Shown: positions 48,713 to 57,822 of the stretch, piece by piece
Numbering within the stretch: position 1 is the first letter of the stretch
Layout of the letters: every line of letters begins with the position of its first letter
From: Persicimonas caeni
Lineage (GTDB): Bacteria > Myxococcota_A > Bradymonadia > Bradymonadales > Bradymonadaceae
Reading direction: 5' to 3'
Length of the DNA: 64,000 nt
Assembly: GCF_006517175.1 (NCBI RefSeq)
Contig: NZ_CP041186.1
Span: 2,569,001 to 2,633,000 of the forward strand
The notes under the pieces: generated by a model
Database searches by the model: none
Told to the model about the DNA's origin: nothing
Seen by the model: only the letters and a program-made list of their open reading frames with translations
Made by a program: the position numbers and the translations under genes

Positions 48713-50065
48713 ATGTCGCTTCGGGGACCGGAAAACCACGAAAACTCACACATGTCGACAAGCGGGGATCGACCGTTCGACGAGCACACCACGCCCGAGG
48801 CGTTGCGTGCCCTGCTCGATCGTCACGTCAACCAGCAACTGCTCACGGCCAAGCTGAGCAGGCTGGCGCTGCGTGCGCGCTACGCAGACGTGCTCCGTGA
48901 GGCCGTCGAGGGGTTGCGCGAGGGCGTCGACGCCGACAACGCCGAGGTGCTCGAGTTGGTGCCCAGCGAGACCAGCTTTCACCTGCGCTATGCGGTCGGC
49001 CTCGACGATGCCACCCAATTCGACGAGATCGAGCCGGCCGGCTCTCAAACCGCTCGTGGACACGCGCTTCGCCACAACCAGGTCGTCATCGTCGACGACT
49101 TCGACGCTCAGACACGCTTCGAGCGCGCGTCCAGGTTGACGCAGCGAGGCATCAAGGCCTCGATCACCGTGCGCATCCCTGGGCTCAAACGTCCCATCGG
49201 GGTGCTGAGCGCCCACTCGCGCCATCCCGGCCACTTCTCCAACGACGACGTCGAGTTTATCCGCACCGTCGCCAACATCATCGGCGAGTGCGCCGAGAGC
49301 GAGCGCTCCGAGGAGCAACGCAAGCGGATGTACGAGGAACTCCACCGCGCGATGGACGTGCGCGAGGAGATGCTCTCGGTCATTTCCCACGACCTGCGCA
49401 GCCCCGCCTCGGCCATTAAGCTGAGCCTCGAGGTGGTGCGCCGTGCCGTCAAAGATCCGGGCGGCCCGATCACTCCCGAGCAAGTCGAGCGTGCCATCCT
49501 CAAGGCAAACTCCAACCTCGACCGGATGATGTCGATGATGGACGACCTTCTGACGATGAGTCGGGCAGAGACCGACGCGTTTGACATCAACTGGGAGGAG
49601 GTCGACCTGCGAGAGGTGGTCGAAGAGGCGATCGCCGATCACGAGCGCGCCATCGAAGCCTCGGGGAGTCAGATCAGCATCGAGGGACCGGACGTCCTCG
49701 TCGGCCAATGGGACTGGGTGCGCGTCGAGCAACTCGTCGCCAACCTGCTGTCCAACGCCATCAAGTACGGGCAAGGAAGCCCGATCACGATTACGCTGGA
49801 GGCTGACGAGCAGACCGCCACCTTACGGATCCATGATCGGGGTCGAGGAATCCCCAAGGGCGAGCGCAAACGCATCTTCGAGCGCTATGTGCGCGTCGGC
49901 CCCAAAAAGGAGGGCAAGGGCAACAACAGCTACGGTTTGGGGTTGTGGATTGTGAAACGAGTCGTCGACTCGCTCCATGGAACCATCCGCGTCGACAGCA
50001 CTCCGGGTGAGGGGACGACCTTCGAGGTGAAGCTGCCGCGCAACGTCGAGGCTGAGACGCGTTGA
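48713..50065 (+). CDS. GAF-domain sensor histidine kinase
   Basis: This 450-aa cytoplasmic kinase has a GAF domain (about 45-190: REAVEGLREGVDADNAEVLE, RGHALRHNQVVIVDDFDAQT, VRIPGLKRPIGVLSAHSR), then HisKA with His 226 in LSVISHDLRSPASAIKL. The ATPase motifs are VANLLSNAIKYGQGSP, IHDRGRGIPKG and NSYGLGLWIVKRV. No receiver is fused; the convergent receiver protein at 50068 is two bases away and is the natural partner. GGGGGAGGA at 48701-48709 decides the start at 48713. The input through GAF may be a cyclic nucleotide or small ligand, but nothing identifies it. Confidence 0.95.
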   Translation: MSLRGPENHENSHMSTSGDRPFDEHTTPEALRALLDRHVNQQLLTAKLSRLALRARYADVLREAVEGLREGVDADNAEVLELVPSETSFHLRYAVGLDDATQFDEIEPAGSQTARGHALRHNQVVIVDDFDAQTRFERASRLTQRGIKASITVRIPGLKRPIGVLSAHSRHPGHFSNDDVEFIRTVANIIGECAESERSEEQRKRMYEELHRAMDVREEMLSVISHDLRSPASAIKLSLEVVRRAVKDPGGPITPEQVERAILKANSNLDRMMSMMDDLLTMSRAETDAFDINWEEVDLREVVEEAIADHERAIEASGSQISIEGPDVLVGQWDWVRVEQLVANLLSNAIKYGQGSPITITLEADEQTATLRIHDRGRGIPKGERKRIFERYVRVGPKKEGKGNNSYGLGLWIVKRVVDSLHGTIRVDSTPGEGTTFEVKLPRNVEAETR

Positions 50066-50067
50066 GG

Positions 50068-50460
50068 TCAAGACGCCAACGCCGTGGCGACCGCCTCGAG
50101 CAACTCGTCTGCCGAAAAGGGCTTGGGCAAGAATTTCGCCCGGGCTTTTTTGCGAAAGCCGTTGACTGCATCTTCTTTGGCATGTCCGGAGATAAAGATC
50201 ACTTCCAAGTCCGGCTGTAGTTCCAACAACTCACCGGCGAGCTCGTCGCCCTGCATCTCGGGCATGCGGATATCACATACCAGCAGACTCACCTCGCCGC
50301 CTTCGTCCTCGCGCAAGTAAGCAAACGCCTGCTCGCAGTCATTGGCGAGCAACACTTCATAGCCCTCACGCTCCAAGATTCGACGGCAAACACGCAACAC
50401 CATCGGCTCGTCGTCGACTACAAGAATCAGCTCTTTTGTGCTCAACTTCTGGTCCGACAC
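50068..50460 (-). CDS. Stand-alone receiver (CheY-like) protein
   Basis: This 130-aa protein is a complete receiver domain: LILVVDDEPMVLRVCRRIL (acidic pocket), LLVCDIRMPEMQGDELAGEL with the phospho-acceptor Asp, IFISGHAKEDAVNGF (Thr/Ser replaced by Ser in SGH) and LPKPFSADELLEAV with the conserved Lys. There is no output domain. The gene is convergent with the GAF kinase, two bases apart. It probably carries phosphate from that kinase or from the hybrid kinase, as a single-domain output or sink. Confidence 0.94.
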   Translation of the reverse strand: MSDQKLSTKELILVVDDEPMVLRVCRRILEREGYEVLLANDCEQAFAYLREDEGGEVSLLVCDIRMPEMQGDELAGELLELQPDLEVIFISGHAKEDAVNGFRKKARAKFLPKPFSADELLEAVATALAS

Positions 50461-50639
50461 AGCCTCTCCGATCTCGCGGCACTCTCACACTAGCGCGGTC
50501 CGAACCTAAACACATTCTGCGCATTGTGTGATTTTCCCCACAATAAATTGAATTGGAAGCATCATAAGGTCCGAGCGACAGCTTTGCCAACCCCCAAATG
50601 CATATGTGGTATGGACCGCAACCGCGAAGAGAAGAAGAC

Positions 50640-51890
50640 TCAGCGGGGCAGGTGAATGCGAAAGCGGCGACCGGTGTGGTTCATTCTGTCGACACTCATC
50701 GTGCCGCCGTGAGCTTCGACGATCATGCGACACAAGGACAGCGCCTGGATGGAGTCGCGGGCGACTTCGACCTCGCTGTCGCGATTCGCACTTCCGGCGA
50801 ACGCCGGCCCGCGCACCCGCGCCTGGAGGGTATCGGCGGTCGTATCGCCCTGATCGCAATAGAGCAATTCGATGGTGCCCGAGTCGAGTTCTTGGAGGTG
50901 AATCTCGGCGTCGGTTCCGGGCGGCGTCGCCGCCAGTGTCGCCCCCACCAGGCTCTCGATCATCTCGCGCAACAGCTTTCGATCGCCGGCCACAAAGGGA
51001 TCGCGCAAGTGACCGACGATATACACCCGCCGCTTCGCCTTGGTGAACTGATACTCGTGGAGCTCGACGATCTCCTCGATCACGTCCATCAGGTCGATGT
51101 CGCGTGCAAAAGAGGTCAGCGCAGCCTCTGGGTCGAGAAGGATTTCGCGCGCGCTGTGCAGCAGGTCGGCCATCGTATCGACCGCCTCGGTGATATCGTC
51201 GAGAGCTTCGTCGACCTCGCCGTCGCCACGTGTGCGTCCGCGCACGTACTCGGCGTCGGCCTTAACCGCCGTCGCCGCGTTGATCACGTCGTGCAGCAGG
51301 AAATTGGTCAGCGCCTGGCGTCGAGTGCTGACCTGATGATCGATGGCGATCTTGGCGGCGAGCCCCGACGACTCGATCGTCCCCTCTTGGCGCACGATGA
51401 ACTCGAGTTGGAGTTCGACCTGACGCGCAATGCTGGTGAGCACGGCGCGTTGATGCGCCGAGATACGCCGGGGCTTGAAGTCGAGCACCGTCAGCGTGCC
51501 GATCGGAATGGTGCTGTCGATCATCAGCGGCTGACCGAAATAGAAACAGACCTGCTGACCTTCGACCATCGGCTTGGTCTTCGGAAAGCGTCGGTCTGTT
51601 GACAGGTCTTCGCTCAAGAGCGAGTGGCCAAGTTCGATGACCTTTCCACCTAAGACCTCGTCTCGGGGGCGGTCACGCGGCTCGACGCCCACCGTCGATA
51701 TGGTGCGCACGTGGGCGCGGTCGACCAGCGCGACGACTGCCACCGGTGCCCCAGACACCGAGGACGCGGCTTCGACCATCTGCTGGAAGGCGTCCTCTCG
51801 GCGCAGCCTTGCCACGTCGAATGCCTCCACCAGACGCACTCGTACGTCTTCACTATTGGTGCGTGTGACGGATGTTTCGTCGAGACTCAA
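50640..51890 (-). CDS. GAF sensor protein with degenerate histidine-kinase ATPase
   Basis: This 416-aa protein has a GAF domain (about 30-170: VSGAPVAVVALVDRAHVRTI, SLLSEDLSTDRRFPKTKPMV, CFYFGQPLMIDSTIPIGTL). A HisKA-like helix pair keeps the H-box LTNFLLHDVINAATAVKADA, but the ATPase is eroded: LREMIESLVGATLAATP replaces the Asn box (no Asn), YCDQGDTTAD replaces DxGxGI, and IQALSLCRMIVEAHGG replaces GLGL. It therefore may bind no ATP and act as a phosphate-accepting or scaffolding pseudokinase. The start TTG at 51890 has AGGA five bases upstream; there is no ATG in the right place. The 180 bases after the stop up to 50460 contain no gene. Confidence 0.78.
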   Translation of the reverse strand: MSLDETSVTRTNSEDVRVRLVEAFDVARLRREDAFQQMVEAASSVSGAPVAVVALVDRAHVRTISTVGVEPRDRPRDEVLGGKVIELGHSLLSEDLSTDRRFPKTKPMVEGQQVCFYFGQPLMIDSTIPIGTLTVLDFKPRRISAHQRAVLTSIARQVELQLEFIVRQEGTIESSGLAAKIAIDHQVSTRRQALTNFLLHDVINAATAVKADAEYVRGRTRGDGEVDEALDDITEAVDTMADLLHSAREILLDPEAALTSFARDIDLMDVIEEIVELHEYQFTKAKRRVYIVGHLRDPFVAGDRKLLREMIESLVGATLAATPPGTDAEIHLQELDSGTIELLYCDQGDTTADTLQARVRGPAFAGSANRDSEVEVARDSIQALSLCRMIVEAHGGTMSVDRMNHTGRRFRIHLPR

Positions 51891-52025
51891 GGCCTTCCTC
51901 GGTTGTACTGCTTTCGCCTGATAAGTATATGCAACAGCGCGACAAATGTAGACGATCAAACCCTCGCGTCAATACTCTTCGCCTGTTTGTCTCTGATCTC
52001 TGAATTTCGAGAGCGGAGAGGCCGG

Positions 52026-54461
52026 CTACTCCCGGTTGAGATACCGGCGGACCATGCCCACCAGATCGCTCTCTTGGAAGTTGAGCTTGACGAGATAGCC
52101 GTCGGCGCCGAAGTCCATGGCGCGTTCCTTGTCCTCGGGATCGCCGAGCGTGGTCAAGATGACCACCGGAAGCTCGGCCCACTGCTCCGAGGCGCGAATG
52201 CGCTGGAGCAACTCGAGGCCGTCCATTCGCGGCATCTGGATGTCGGTGACGACCATGTCGACGCGGTGGTCCTGGAGCATCTTCCAGCCCAAGTAGCCGT
52301 CCTCGGCGACGATGTAGTGGTAGCCGTGGCTGCGCAAAATTCCGGTGACCAAATCCCGCGTGATCTCGCTGTCCTCGACCACCAGCACCGTTTGGGAGCC
52401 GGCGGGGCGTGCGCGGTTGACCTGGGCGTACTTCTTGCGCGACCCGACCGTGGCCGGACGCAGTCGGCGATCGCGCTGAGCACGCGAGAAGAGCTCGGAG
52501 ACATTCAGAAGCGGCACGACTTCGCCCGCGTCGGTCAGGGCGACGCCGCGACACAGCCGCACGCCCCCCAAGAATTCGCCGAACGGGCGGTTCATCGCCT
52601 CGCGCTCACCCAACACATGATCGACCCACACGGCCACGCGCTGCGAGCCGCGCTTCACGATCAACACCGTCATCGTCGGGCCCGAGCTGCGCTCGCCGTC
52701 GGCCTCCAAAATCTGCGTCCAGTCGTGCAGCGCGATCATCTCATCGTCGAACTCCAAGAAGACCCCGCCGTGGCCCTCCATGAGCTTGTCGCGTGAAATA
52801 GCGTCGACGCGCACGACCTCCTTGGCCGCCAGCGCAAAGGTCTTGCCGGCGATGTCGATCATGAGCACGTCGCTCACAGCGCTCGACACCGGCAAAATCA
52901 ACGTGATCGCGGTGCCTTCGCCGACCTCACTTTCGACCTCGATATAGCCGCCGAGCTCGGTGATCTGACGGCGCACCACGTCCATGCCGATGCCGCGACC
53001 GCTGACGTCGCTGACGCTCTCACGCGTGGAGAAGCCCGGCTCGAAGATCAGCGCCAAGGCCTCCTGGTCACTCAACGCCTCGGCGCGCTCGGGGGGCATC
53101 AAATCACGCGAAACGGCCTTCTGCCGAATGATCTGCGGGTCGATGCCCCGCCCGTCGTCTTGGATGACCACGCGAATGCTGTCGCCGACGTACTCGGCCA
53201 GAAGCTGGATCTCGGCCTCGGGCTCCTTGCCCGACGCCTCGCGCTCCTGCGGGCTCTCGATGCCGTGGTCGACCGCGTTGCGGATCATGTGCAGCATCGG
53301 CTCGGAGAGCGCCGACAACAACAGCCGGTCGACCTCGACGTTGCCGAACGAATGAACCAGACGCACCCGTTTCCCCTGCTCGCGGGCCAGGTCGCGCACG
53401 GCGCGCGGATAGTGGCTCATGACCTGCGCCAGCGGCACGTGGCGAAGCGTGCGCACTTCCTCGTCGAGCTGCGAGGTGCGCGAGCTGATGCGATACGTCT
53501 CGTCGCGCGCGTTGCTGGTAAAATCGTCGAAGCGGTGAGCGAGGCTGCGAAGTCCGCTGATCGCCTTGAGGGGAAGGTGCGGCTCGACGCGCTCGAGCCA
53601 GAGGCGAAACTCGTCACGGATCGCGTCGAGATCGCCTAACTCGTAGTTGAGCCGCCGGCTCATGAGCATGACCTCGCCGGCGATATTGCCCAGGCGTTCG
53701 AGCTTCTGCAGGTCGACGCGCAGCGTCCCGCCGGCCTGAAGGCGCAACAGTCGGTCCGAGGAGCGCTGCCCACCGTCCTCGGACGCCTCGGAGGCTTCCG
53801 AGCTGTCCGTGTGAGCGTCAATGCGCGTGCGCGTCGAGCGGCCGGAGCCGGGACGGCGAAACCCGCCGGAATCTTGACGCGGCTTATGGGAGCGCGCGGC
53901 GGCGTCGACCCAGCTATCTTCGGCGAGGTTTGGGTCGGGGTCCGGTTCCGGCTCCGGTTGCCGGTCTTCGGTCTCCAGTTGCCGGTCTCCGGTCTCCGGT
54001 TGCCGGTCTCCGGTCTCCGGTTGCCGGTCTCCGGTTTGCGGTTCCGAATTAGAAGGAGCGGCATCCGTCTCTCCCCCCTCCTCGCGGTTTCTGACCTCGT
54101 TGACCCGCTCGACGAACCCCGCCAGGTCGACCGGGGCGTCGGACGTACCGGCCGACTTGGTCAGCAACTGGCGGATGATGTCGAGGCCCTCGAAGGCCAC
54201 GTCGACGGCCTCTTGGCCGACGTCGAAGCGCTTTTCGGTCATCAAGATGAGCAGGTGCTCGGTCTGGTGCGAGACCAGGTTGACGTCGGCGAAGCCCATC
54301 ATCTTGGCTTCGCCTTTGAGGGTATGAATCTCGCGAAGGAGCTCCTCGGTCGCCTCGTCGTCGCCGGGATCACGCTCCAGCCCCACGAGGACCACGTTCA
54401 TCTGCTCGATGCGGTCGAGCGCGACGGAGCGAAACTTTTCAATGAGCGAGCCGAAACTCAT
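52026..54461 (-). CDS. CheA-type chemosensory histidine kinase fused to a receiver domain
   Basis: This 811-aa protein has Hpt (His 46 in REIHTLKGEAKMMGF), a long disordered linker with four 7-residue repeats (TGDRQPE-like), a dimerisation domain (LQKLERLGNIAGEVMLMSR), HATPase (MLHMIRNAVDHGIES, DDGRGID, VSGRGIGMDVV), CheW-like regulatory domain (SAVSDVLMIDIAGKTFALAA onward) and a C-terminal REC (VLVVEDSEITRDLVTGIL, MVVTDIQMPRMDG, VKLNFQESD). This arrangement is like FrzE of the Myxococcus Frz system. It overlaps the MCP gene by four bases (ATGA). No separate CheY, CheR or CheB lies here, so the fused REC may be the phosphate sink or output. Confidence 0.96.
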   Translation of the reverse strand: MSFGSLIEKFRSVALDRIEQMNVVLVGLERDPGDDEATEELLREIHTLKGEAKMMGFADVNLVSHQTEHLLILMTEKRFDVGQEAVDVAFEGLDIIRQLLTKSAGTSDAPVDLAGFVERVNEVRNREEGGETDAAPSNSEPQTGDRQPETGDRQPETGDRQLETEDRQPEPEPDPDPNLAEDSWVDAAARSHKPRQDSGGFRRPGSGRSTRTRIDAHTDSSEASEASEDGGQRSSDRLLRLQAGGTLRVDLQKLERLGNIAGEVMLMSRRLNYELGDLDAIRDEFRLWLERVEPHLPLKAISGLRSLAHRFDDFTSNARDETYRISSRTSQLDEEVRTLRHVPLAQVMSHYPRAVRDLAREQGKRVRLVHSFGNVEVDRLLLSALSEPMLHMIRNAVDHGIESPQEREASGKEPEAEIQLLAEYVGDSIRVVIQDDGRGIDPQIIRQKAVSRDLMPPERAEALSDQEALALIFEPGFSTRESVSDVSGRGIGMDVVRRQITELGGYIEVESEVGEGTAITLILPVSSAVSDVLMIDIAGKTFALAAKEVVRVDAISRDKLMEGHGGVFLEFDDEMIALHDWTQILEADGERSSGPTMTVLIVKRGSQRVAVWVDHVLGEREAMNRPFGEFLGGVRLCRGVALTDAGEVVPLLNVSELFSRAQRDRRLRPATVGSRKKYAQVNRARPAGSQTVLVVEDSEITRDLVTGILRSHGYHYIVAEDGYLGWKMLQDHRVDMVVTDIQMPRMDGLELLQRIRASEQWAELPVVILTTLGDPEDKERAMDFGADGYLVKLNFQESDLVGMVRRYLNRE
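53957..54040. repeat. 21-bp tandem repeat inside the CheA linker
   Basis: Four units of gttgccggtctccggtctcc plus one base (53957, 53978, 53999, 54020) encode the TGDRQPE-like heptapeptides. The two middle units are identical. Confidence 0.9.
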
Positions 54462-56521
54462 GGCTCCTCTTCTACCTCAGAGGTCTCTTTTAGCTCGCCG
54501 CCGGCCTTCTCGAGTTCGCGCTCGAGCGCGTCGATCTGGTCTTCGACGCTCGAGTCTTCGCTGCCGGCGTCATCCATCTCGTCGTCGTCATCAACGTCGA
54601 AATCGTCGAGGTCGTCGTCGAGCTCGAGATCGCTGGTGTCGATGTCGTCGCGGCTCAGCGCAGCCTCTTGCTCCTTTCGACGCTCGGCGAGCATCTTGCG
54701 CATCACGTCGCGCTGCTCGTCCTCGGTCATGTTGGTGGCGAACTCGATCGTCGGCTGGTCGGCGCCCGAATCGATGGGAATGCTCGACTCCTCGTCGAGC
54801 GTGTTCGGGGTGTCGTCGACCGGAGCGCTCGCCAGGTTCATCGCCGTGGCCCGAAGGTTCGGGGACGACTCCTCTTCGGCAGCTTTGCCTTCGGATTCTT
54901 GACTCTCGGAGACCTGGCTGAACGAGCTGGACAGATCCGCCGCGGCCATCTCTCGCGACTGATCGAGCACACTCGAGCTTTGGGCCAACCCGCCGCCACG
55001 GTTGCGCGAAGACGCGTCGGACGCGTAGGCGGACCGAAAATTCGAGCTGCTCCGCCGCTTTCTCGAGTTGACCGCCTTGTACTCGGCCGAGGTCGCGGGG
55101 TTTTGCGAGATGCGAAATTCGTCGACTAGGTTGCGAAGACTCTCGGCAAGGTCGGCCAACTCGCTGGCGGCCATCGTGACCTGCTGGGTGCCGGCGACGT
55201 CCTGGTTGATCAGCTCGCTCAGGTCGTCCATCGACTGGGTGACCTGCTCGGTGCCCGATTTTTGCTGCTGGGTGATCAGCGTGATCTTGAGCGCGTTATC
55301 GGTGGTATTCTCCGACAGGCGAGTCCCCTCGTCGGTCGCCATGGCACTGGCCATCGACGACTCGCCGATATCCTCGACCAGCTCTTTGATGTCGCCGACC
55401 GAGTCCTTGATATTCTCGGCCAGCCGGCGCATCTCGGCGGCGACCAGCGTAAAGCCCTTGCCCGCCTCGCCGGCGCGCATGCCCTCGAGGCTGGCGTTGA
55501 GCGCCAACAAGTCCGACCGGTCGGCGATGCGCTTGATGCCGCCCAGAATCTCGTTGATGCGCTCGGTGTGATTCTTGAGCTCGCTGATGCGCTCGGCGAT
55601 CGTCCGGTTGTTGTGCTGGGTCTTTTCGGCCGACTTGAACACGTGCTGGGCGTTCTCGGAGATCTTTTTGGCCGACGACAGCAACGTCTCCATGGTGCGC
55701 TGCGTCTCCTCGACGCTCGACGCCTGGTGATTGGCGGCCATCTCCTGCTCGCGCAACACCGCCAGAATCTGCTCGGCGGCCGTCGAGATATGAATCGCCG
55801 TCTGGGTGATGCGCTCGACCAGCTCACGCAGGCCGGTGACCATCTGGTTGAACGCGCTGGTCAACTCGCCGTCGCCGTCGACCGTCGAGGTCAAATCACC
55901 GTCGGCGATGTCTTTGGCGCGCTCGGCGATCGTCCGCAGTTTTTTGACCATCAAACCGAACGCCGAGCCGAGTTCGCCGGGGACCTTCTCGTCCAACAAC
56001 GGGCTGTCGAGGCGGTCCTTCGAGATCATACGCGCCTGAATGGTCAACCGGCGAAGCTGGTTGGTCATCAAGGCGAAGCTTCGCTCGAGATCGCCGTCGC
56101 GGCCCGAAATCGCCAGGTCGGCGTCGGACAGACGCTCCGAGCGCATGACCTTGTCTTCGACCTCGAGCACGCCGATCTTGCCGTCGGCGAGTTGCTTGGC
56201 GCGCTCACTCAAGGCGTTGAGCTGGCTGAGCATGCGGTTGGTCGAGGTGATCAGGCGGCCGACCTCGTGGCCGCCGTCGACCACCGGCACGTGGCGCTGA
56301 TCGAGATCCCCGTCGGCGATCCCCTCGAGCACCCGCGTCACGTTCGACAGCGGCGCGAGCGCGCGCCGGATACCCAGCGCGATCAGAAAACCGGCGATGG
56401 CCACTCCCGTCGCCAGCAGCCCCTTGGGCACCTCGATCCACTGGTCGGCGACCAGCGCAACGATGGCGACCGTGGTGAGGGCGCCGATGGCGAACGAAAT
56501 TCTGACCCACAATTTGTCCAT
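54458..56521 (-). CDS. Methyl-accepting chemotaxis protein without a periplasmic sensor, with acidic tail
   Basis: This 687-aa receptor has two membrane helices (residues about 7-27 and 34-50) separated by only a few residues, so it has no periplasmic ligand domain. A HAMP domain follows (RRALAPLSNVTRVLEGIADG), a second HAMP-like unit near LADGKIGVLEVEDKVMR and ISKDRLDSPLLDE, a third near RAKDIADGDLTSTVDGDGEL, then the signalling coiled coil with the hairpin tip LLALNASLEGMRAGEAGKGF and LVAAEMRRLAENIKD. After about residue 500, some 180 residues are disordered and strongly acidic (DDDLDDFDVDDDDEMDDAGS). It senses an internal or membrane signal, or partner proteins. It lies between the cheW genes and the cheA-like gene. 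Confidence 0.95.
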   Translation of the reverse strand: MDKLWVRISFAIGALTTVAIVALVADQWIEVPKGLLATGVAIAGFLIALGIRRALAPLSNVTRVLEGIADGDLDQRHVPVVDGGHEVGRLITSTNRMLSQLNALSERAKQLADGKIGVLEVEDKVMRSERLSDADLAISGRDGDLERSFALMTNQLRRLTIQARMISKDRLDSPLLDEKVPGELGSAFGLMVKKLRTIAERAKDIADGDLTSTVDGDGELTSAFNQMVTGLRELVERITQTAIHISTAAEQILAVLREQEMAANHQASSVEETQRTMETLLSSAKKISENAQHVFKSAEKTQHNNRTIAERISELKNHTERINEILGGIKRIADRSDLLALNASLEGMRAGEAGKGFTLVAAEMRRLAENIKDSVGDIKELVEDIGESSMASAMATDEGTRLSENTTDNALKITLITQQQKSGTEQVTQSMDDLSELINQDVAGTQQVTMAASELADLAESLRNLVDEFRISQNPATSAEYKAVNSRKRRSSSNFRSAYASDASSRNRGGGLAQSSSVLDQSREMAAADLSSSFSQVSESQESEGKAAEEESSPNLRATAMNLASAPVDDTPNTLDEESSIPIDSGADQPTIEFATNMTEDEQRDVMRKMLAERRKEQEAALSRDDIDTSDLELDDDLDDFDVDDDDEMDDAGSEDSSVEDQIDALERELEKAGGELKETSEVEEEP

Positions 56522-56526
56522 GACGG

Positions 56527-56973
56527 TTATCCTTGCTCCGTCAACTTACGCAAATCGAGCAACCAGACGATCTCGCCCTTCTCATCGCTGCCGCACGCGC
56601 CTTTGAGCACGTCGGGCAGGTAGTTGGCGATCCAGTCTGGAAGCGACAAAATATTGGCCGGCGTCCACTTCTCGAAGCCGTGGACCTCGCCAATCTTGAT
56701 CCCCAACGGGGGACCGAACTCGGGTTCGACATAACCGACGTGACCGCCGCCAAGCGGCCTCAGGCCCAGCCGGGGGGCCGGGTCGATGAGCGTGATGCCC
56801 TGGCCTTCGCCGTAGTCGAGCACGCTGCTGACCTCGTGAAGCTCGATGGCCAACTCCAGCGGCCCGAACCGGGTGCGGATGACGTCTAGCTCCATCCCTC
56901 CCCGCGTCGGGGAGGTGCCTCGCGCAGTCCGTGAGGCGGAGGGGGAATCGAGCTGTCCTCGCGTGTCACTCAC
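56527..56973 (-). CDS. CheW-like adaptor (second copy)
   Basis: This 148-aa protein has the CheW fold: LDVIRTRFGPLELAIELHEV, GLRPLGGGHVGYVEPEFGPP, IKIGEVHGFEKWTPANILSL and KGEIVWLLDLRKLTEQ. The GTG start at 56973 overlaps the stop of the upstream cheW (GTGA), which favours translational coupling. Its first 26 residues (DTRGQLDSPSASRTARGTSP) come from a GC-rich repeat-like sequence and have no counterpart in CheW; the ATG at 56895 would begin directly at the conserved part, but its ribosome-binding site is too close. It couples the receptor to the kinase. Confidence 0.85.
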   Translation of the reverse strand: MSDTRGQLDSPSASRTARGTSPTRGGMELDVIRTRFGPLELAIELHEVSSVLDYGEGQGITLIDPAPRLGLRPLGGGHVGYVEPEFGPPLGIKIGEVHGFEKWTPANILSLPDWIANYLPDVLKGACGSDEKGEIVWLLDLRKLTEQG

Positions 56974-57521
56974 TGCACCGCCGCATCATCCAACAGCTTG
57001 GGCACGTCCAACAGCACGCACGCCTCGTCTTCACTGAGTCGGATACCGGCCGCGTAGCGACGGGTGCGCGAGTTGATCGAATCGGGGATACGGCTGCGGT
57101 CGAGCACCTGCTCGGGCCACTCGTCCATGCCGGTGACCTCGTTGGTCTCGATGCCCACCGTGTAGGGGCCCGCCTCGACGATGACCACCCGGCTGGCCTC
57201 GACCGCGGCGACCTCGGCCACCGGATCGAGCCAGCGATGCAGGTCCAGCACGCCGATAACTTGCCGACGCAGCACGCTGACGCCGCGCACATGCTTGGGC
57301 GCGCCGGGCACCGGCGTCACGTCGAGCTCGCTGACGATCTCGCGCACAAACTCGGTCGGCACCGCAAACCGGCGCTCGCCGATGCGAAACCGCAACACCG
57401 ACACGGTCTTCTCGGAGACACCCGCCTCGGAGTCGTCGGTCTCCCAGTCGAAGCCGTCACCGGCCTCGGCCGCGCCGATCAGCCCGTCGAAGTCGAGCTT
57501 CTGGTCAATTGAATCGCTCAT
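56970..57521 (-). CDS. CheW-like adaptor (first gene of the chemosensory operon)
   Basis: This 183-aa protein has about 55 residues of acidic N-terminal extension, then the CheW domain: VSVLRFRIGERRFAVPTEFV, VTPVPGAPKHVRGVSVLRRQ, VIGVLDLHRWLDPVAEV, VVIVEAGPYTVGIETNEVTG and CVLLDVPKLLD. It starts with ATG at 57521 and heads the chemosensory operon cheW-cheW-mcp-cheA-REC, all on the minus strand with overlaps of 4 bases at two junctions. Two adaptors with different N-termini may bind the kinase and receptor in separate complexes. Confidence 0.92.
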   Translation of the reverse strand: MSDSIDQKLDFDGLIGAAEAGDGFDWETDDSEAGVSEKTVSVLRFRIGERRFAVPTEFVREIVSELDVTPVPGAPKHVRGVSVLRRQVIGVLDLHRWLDPVAEVAAVEASRVVIVEAGPYTVGIETNEVTGMDEWPEQVLDRSRIPDSINSRTRRYAAGIRLSEDEACVLLDVPKLLDDAAVQ

Positions 57522-57621
57522 GCACCACGTTGGTTGGGGCGAAGTCTTGCTCGTTTCACCATAAACGATGATGCGCGTCGGTGCACGTTGTTTGCGTTTT
57601 CGCAAAGCAACCAGACGTCCA

Positions 57622-57732
57622 GTCTCCTCTCCACCCGTAGCGAAGCGAAGGGAGGGAGAGGACTAAGGAGAGGAATCCCTTTCCACGCAGCGTAAGCGAA
57701 GTGGAGAGGGACCAAGGGAGAGGCCCTTTGCT
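57622..57732. repeat. Dispersed intergenic repeat (copy 2)
   Basis: Matches 700-808 over about 110 bp, with shared tcctctcc, gggagagga, taaggagag, gtagcgaag-like blocks. It lies in the 335-bp gap (57522-57856) between the cheW and the DUF6502-like gene; the rest of that gap carries the operator-like palindrome described separately. Confidence 0.7.
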
Positions 57733-57822
57733 CGGGACTGAGGCGCAACAACCACACACGTCTCATTCTTCCACAACAAAACATGAATTATTTTGCACAA
57801 ACATTTGAAACGCGATCGCAAA

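Noticed and set aside
53957-54040. Regularly spaced short repeats resembling a CRISPR array
   Set aside because: Repeats are tandem without spacers and in frame with CheA, encoding a heptapeptide linker.
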